Shown in pieces: positions 61,488 to 64,000 of a DNA stretch of 64,000 bases. The DNA lies in contig NZ_QZCG01000001.1 in assembly GCF_003591515.1 (NCBI RefSeq), positions 186,001 through 250,000 of the forward strand, read 5' to 3'. The notes under the pieces were generated by a model. It made no database searches. It had not been told where the DNA came from and worked only from the letters and a program-made list of their open reading frames with translations. Position numbers and translations under genes: made by a program. The stretch's first letter is position 1; each line of letters begins with the position of its first letter. The stretch comes from Paracoccus onubensis. GTDB taxonomy: Bacteria > Pseudomonadota > Alphaproteobacteria > Rhodobacterales > Rhodobacteraceae.

Positions 61488-62885
61488 TCAGCCATCCGGC
61501 CAGCCCGGATGCAGCCGCCCGTCCTTCAGATGACCGATATGGTCCGCTACGGCCTGCGCTGCCAGCCGGTCATGGGTCATCAGGACCAGTGTCACACCAC
61601 GCTCTCGCTTCAGGTGGTTGAACAGGCCAAGCACCTGATCGCGGCTTGCCGGATCCAGTGCCGATGTGGGTTCATCGGCAACAAGGATGTCGGGGCGCAA
61701 TGCGATGGCGCGTGCGATGACCAGCCGCTGCGCTTCGCCTCCTGACAGATCCGCCGCGCGGCGGGCACGGAATTCCGGCGTGTCCGGCAAGCCGATTTCG
61801 CGCAGTAAAGAACCGATGCGCGCAGCTTCGGGCCCGTCGCCGGCAAGGCGCAAGGCTTCGGCCAATACCTCGCTGACCGGGAAATGCGCGGCCATCGCAC
61901 GTTGCGGATGCTGCGAGATCAATGCGATTCTCGGACGACGGGAACCGTCCTGCCAGCGAATTCTGCCTTTCGGTTGCGCAATATACCCGGCAAGTATCTG
62001 CGCCAGCGTGGATTTTCCGCTACCGCTTGGACCTAACACGGCAAGACATTCCCCCGCAGGGACCTGCAATGAAATGTTTCGAAGCAGAGGTTCCCTGCCG
62101 ATCATATGACAAATCCCCGATATGACGAGGCCGCCGTTCCCGGGTTGCCGCGGCGCGGCGGGTGGGACCGAAAATTCCGGTTCGGGGGTGGGATCCATAA
62201 ATTTGCGGACGCATTGATGCCGGGGCGCGTCCAGAACATGCGCCGGACCGATCTCGGCCAGTTCGCCCGCGCGCATGACGGCGATACGATCGGCTAGCTG
62301 ACGCACAAGCTTCAGGTCATGCGAGATCAGAAGCTGCGCCCTTTCCCCGGCCCCTTCGACAAAGCGCCGCCGTGCCCAATCACGATTGGCGGGATCCAGC
62401 GCGGCAGTGGGTTCGTCCAGAAGCAGCAGACGCGGCGATTTCACCAGCGCGAGCGCGGTCAGAACACGCTGGATCTCTCCGCCGCTCAGGTCGCGGGGCA
62501 GGCGGGGCAGCAAGCTGACGGGGATGTTGAAATTCAGGCAAACCCGATGCGGATCCTGCCCGGTTTCGCGCAGATGCTGGCCCACGGTGAGATGCGGGTT
62601 CAGCGAATCCGCAAGGGCCTGCACGATCATTCCGGCGTCATGCCTGCGAAAGCTGCGCAGGCGTCGTGCCGGTGCGCGCAAGAGATCGAAACCGTCCACG
62701 GCGATCTGCCCCGACCATCCGGCCATGCGCGGAACAATGCCCAGCATCATCCGTGCCAGACTGGTCTTGCCGCTTCCCGACGGGCCGATCAGCCCAAGCG
62801 TTTCGCCACAAGCGATATCAAGCGAGATGTCCCGCAGGATCGTCTGATCGCCCTGCCACAAAGACAGGTTGCGGATGCGGATCAT
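61488..62885 (-). CDS. Peptide/nickel-type ABC transporter ATPase with two fused ABC domains (DppD-DppF-like)
   Basis: A 465-residue protein containing two nucleotide-binding domains. Domain 1: Walker A GPSGSGKTSLARMM near residue 34, signature LSGGEIQRVLTALAL, Walker B LLLLDEPTAALD. Domain 2 from about residue 260: Walker [15 protein letters not shown], signature LSGGEAQRLVIARAI, Walker [13 protein letters not shown]. In many Dpp/Opp/Nik systems these are separate genes; here they are fused and each half is compact. It overlaps the permease gene by four bases (ATGA) and I start it at that ATG, because the longer frame only adds sequence from the permease gene. Confidence 0.92.
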   Translation of the reverse strand: MIRIRNLSLWQGDQTILRDISLDIACGETLGLIGPSGSGKTSLARMMLGIVPRMAGWSGQIAVDGFDLLRAPARRLRSFRRHDAGMIVQALADSLNPHLTVGQHLRETGQDPHRVCLNFNIPVSLLPRLPRDLSGGEIQRVLTALALVKSPRLLLLDEPTAALDPANRDWARRRFVEGAGERAQLLISHDLKLVRQLADRIAVMRAGELAEIGPAHVLDAPRHQCVRKFMDPTPEPEFSVPPAAPRQPGNGGLVISGICHMIGREPLLRNISLQVPAGECLAVLGPSGSGKSTLAQILAGYIAQPKGRIRWQDGSRRPRIALISQHPQRAMAAHFPVSEVLAEALRLAGDGPEAARIGSLLREIGLPDTPEFRARRAADLSGGEAQRLVIARAIALRPDILVADEPTSALDPASRDQVLGLFNHLKRERGVTLVLMTHDRLAAQAVADHIGHLKDGRLHPGWPDG

Positions 62886-63652
62886 GCCCGCGCTCCGGCA
62901 GGGTCGTTTTCGATCAGCAGCAGCATGATCAGCAGGAATGCCGTCAGTGCGAAGGCGGGCGGCAGCAACAGCCAGAGCCACGCCGGGGTGTACAGGTGCT
63001 CCATCGCATCCTGCATCATGCCGCCCCAGGTCAGCAGGCGGGGATCGGTCAGGCCCAGAAAGGCCAGTCCTGCGGCACGCAGAGTGACCTGACGGATATT
63101 CTGAAGATACAGCGCGGCCAGCGCCGGGCGGATCGCGGGCAATACATGCCGGCGCAGGCAATAGGTCCGGCTTGCGCCCATATGCCGGGCGAAACGGACA
63201 TTCTCACGTTGCAATTCGCGGCGCAGCATCGCCAGCGCGACCCGGACATCCTCATGCCAGCTTGTCAGCCCCAGAAGCACCGCCAGCCCGGTCAGACCCG
63301 GTTGCATCAACGTCCCGATAAAAAGCAGTATCAGTATCGAAGGCACCACCTGTAACGCATCCACCAGCCGCAGGATCATATTTCGGATCGTGGCACTTGC
63401 TGCGGCCGCCACCCCCGCCACGATCAATGCCGCCGCGGTGGCCACCGCGGCGGCGGCAAGCGCCATCAGCACCGTATTCGGCGTCGCATGCAACAGTCCC
63501 GTCAGCACATCCTGCCCGATATCGTTCGTGCCCAGCAGATGCCCGCGCCCCGGAGGGGCAAGCACGTCACGGCTGCTGCGATAGGCGGGCATCAGCGGTT
63601 GCGCTGCCAGAAGCAGCAACAGACCGGCGGCAAGACCGAACAGCACCCGCAT
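62882..63652 (-). CDS. Peptide/nickel-type ABC transporter permease, DppC-like
   Basis: A 256-residue inner-membrane permease. N-terminal helix (VLFGLAAGLLLLLAAQPLM), family motif HLLGTNDIGQDVLTGLLHATPNTVLMAL, coupling loop RFARHMGASRTYCLRRHVLPAIRPAL, and AGLAFLGLTDPRLLTWGGMMQDAM near the end, all of the OppC/DppC type. It lies between the DppB-like permease and the double ATPase. Ligand unknown: peptides, nickel complexes or opines are all handled by this family. Confidence 0.92.
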   Translation of the reverse strand: MRVLFGLAAGLLLLLAAQPLMPAYRSSRDVLAPPGRGHLLGTNDIGQDVLTGLLHATPNTVLMALAAAAVATAAALIVAGVAAAASATIRNMILRLVDALQVVPSILILLFIGTLMQPGLTGLAVLLGLTSWHEDVRVALAMLRRELQRENVRFARHMGASRTYCLRRHVLPAIRPALAALYLQNIRQVTLRAAGLAFLGLTDPRLLTWGGMMQDAMEHLYTPAWLWLLLPPAFALTAFLLIMLLLIENDPAGARA

Positions 63653-63655
63653 GGC

Positions 63656-64000
63656 TCAGCCCCGCCCGGCCAGCGCTGTGCCGGCTGCATCGATCAGCCA
63701 GTTGAGCGCCAGCAGGCCCGCTGCCACGGCGATGGTGGTGCCCTGAAGCAATGTGTAATCCCGGTCCAGAATCGCGCCATAGATCAGGCCGCCGATGCCC
63801 GGATAGGAAAAGACGATCTCGATGATCACCACCGCGCTGACCAGCCCCGAGACCGAATCGCTGAGCCGGGCGATGAAGATCGGCAATATGTTGCGGCCGT
63901 AATACTCCGTCAGCAGACGACGGGGCGGCAGGCCGCGCGCGACTGCGTTCATGACGAAGGGACGATGTGCCAATACGACCGCTTCTCCACGGGCGAGATA
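63656..64000 (-). CDS. Peptide/nickel-type ABC transporter permease, DppB-like, N-terminal part outside the window
   Basis: The frame is open to the last base of the window, giving 114 residues of the C-terminal part. ARGLPPRRLLTEYYGRNILPIFIARLSDSVSG is the coupling-loop region, and VSAVVIIEIVFSYPGIGGLIYGAILDRDYTLLQGTT is the diagnostic DppB/OppB ending. The dppC-like gene starts three bases after its stop. The binding protein for this importer is presumably further along, beyond the window edge. Confidence 0.9.
   Translation of the reverse strand, partial: YLARGEAVVLAHRPFVMNAVARGLPPRRLLTEYYGRNILPIFIARLSDSVSGLVSAVVIIEIVFSYPGIGGLIYGAILDRDYTLLQGTTIAVAAGLLALNWLIDAAGTALAGRG

Overview
The window looks like chromosomal DNA of a GC-rich alphaproteobacterium. 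Rhodobacterales of the Paracoccus/Paracoccaceae type is my inference, from three things: gene content (many ABC uptake systems, a Mur-like Fur with sitABCD, a glucitol-type PTS with its own HPr-EI), very frequent 4-bp ATGA/GTGA translational overlaps, and a recurrent intergenic stem-loop family ending in GAGGTATTTGGACAAAGAAG. I found no rRNA, tRNA, insertion sequence, phage gene or CRISPR array. Genes are dense and mostly metabolic and transport functions.

Layout. 1-7.3 kb: a probable N-heterocycle/amide catabolic operon (creatininase-family protein, SsuBC-like ABC importer, cytosine-deaminase-like amidohydrolase, FAD oxidase, NMT1-like binding protein), followed by a RutR-like TetR regulator, RidA and a 2Fe-2S ferredoxin. 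7.4-11.8 kb: a DeoR repressor divergent from a phosphonate-type ABC importer (phnD-C-E-E). 12.0-15.8 kb: a TPR/winged-helix regulator with a beta-propeller protein, a DUF899 protein with a small partner, and an ArsR/SRPBCC pair. 16.1-18.8 kb: exbB-exbD-tonB. 19.2-24.6 kb: an M23 peptidase, a second ArsR-SRPBCC module with a DoxX-like protein, a GlxA-type AraC regulator, and a LysR/epimerase pair. 24.9-29.1 kb: a Fur/Mur regulator divergent from sitABCD (Mn/Fe uptake). 29.3-31.6 kb: a polar amino-acid ABC importer. 31.7-35.0 kb: the homogentisate pathway hmgA-fahA-maiA. 35.3-36.2 kb: an aldo/keto reductase.

36.4-45.1 kb is a sugar-alcohol catabolic locus: SorC regulator, RbsCAB-like ABC importer and PfkB kinase on one strand, and a zinc dehydrogenase plus a GlpD-like flavoprotein on the other. 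Next come two unrecognised genes (45.2-46.5 kb) and then the most interesting region, 46.7-58.4 kb. It encodes a SAF-domain oxidoreductase of the DXR-like (DRL, type II DXP reductoisomerase) family, an acetoin-dehydrogenase-like E1alpha/E1beta and an E2 fused to an alpha/beta hydrolase, a second SorC regulator, a HAD phosphatase, GutM, a complete glucitol-type PTS (EIIC, EIIB, EIIA) and an HPr-EI fusion. I propose that this is a catabolic route for 2-C-methyl-D-erythritol or a related branched polyol: PTS uptake gives methylerythritol 4-phosphate, DRL runs in the oxidative direction to give DXP, and the acetoin-dehydrogenase-like complex cleaves DXP to acetyl-CoA and glyceraldehyde 3-phosphate.

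58.6-64 kb holds a small operon (prephenate-dehydratase-like protein, thioesterase, acyl-CoA dehydrogenase, ChaC) convergent with a peptide/nickel-type ABC importer that runs off the window. Nine copies of the recurrent stem-loop element lie across the window, each directly 3' of a gene and in that gene's orientation.
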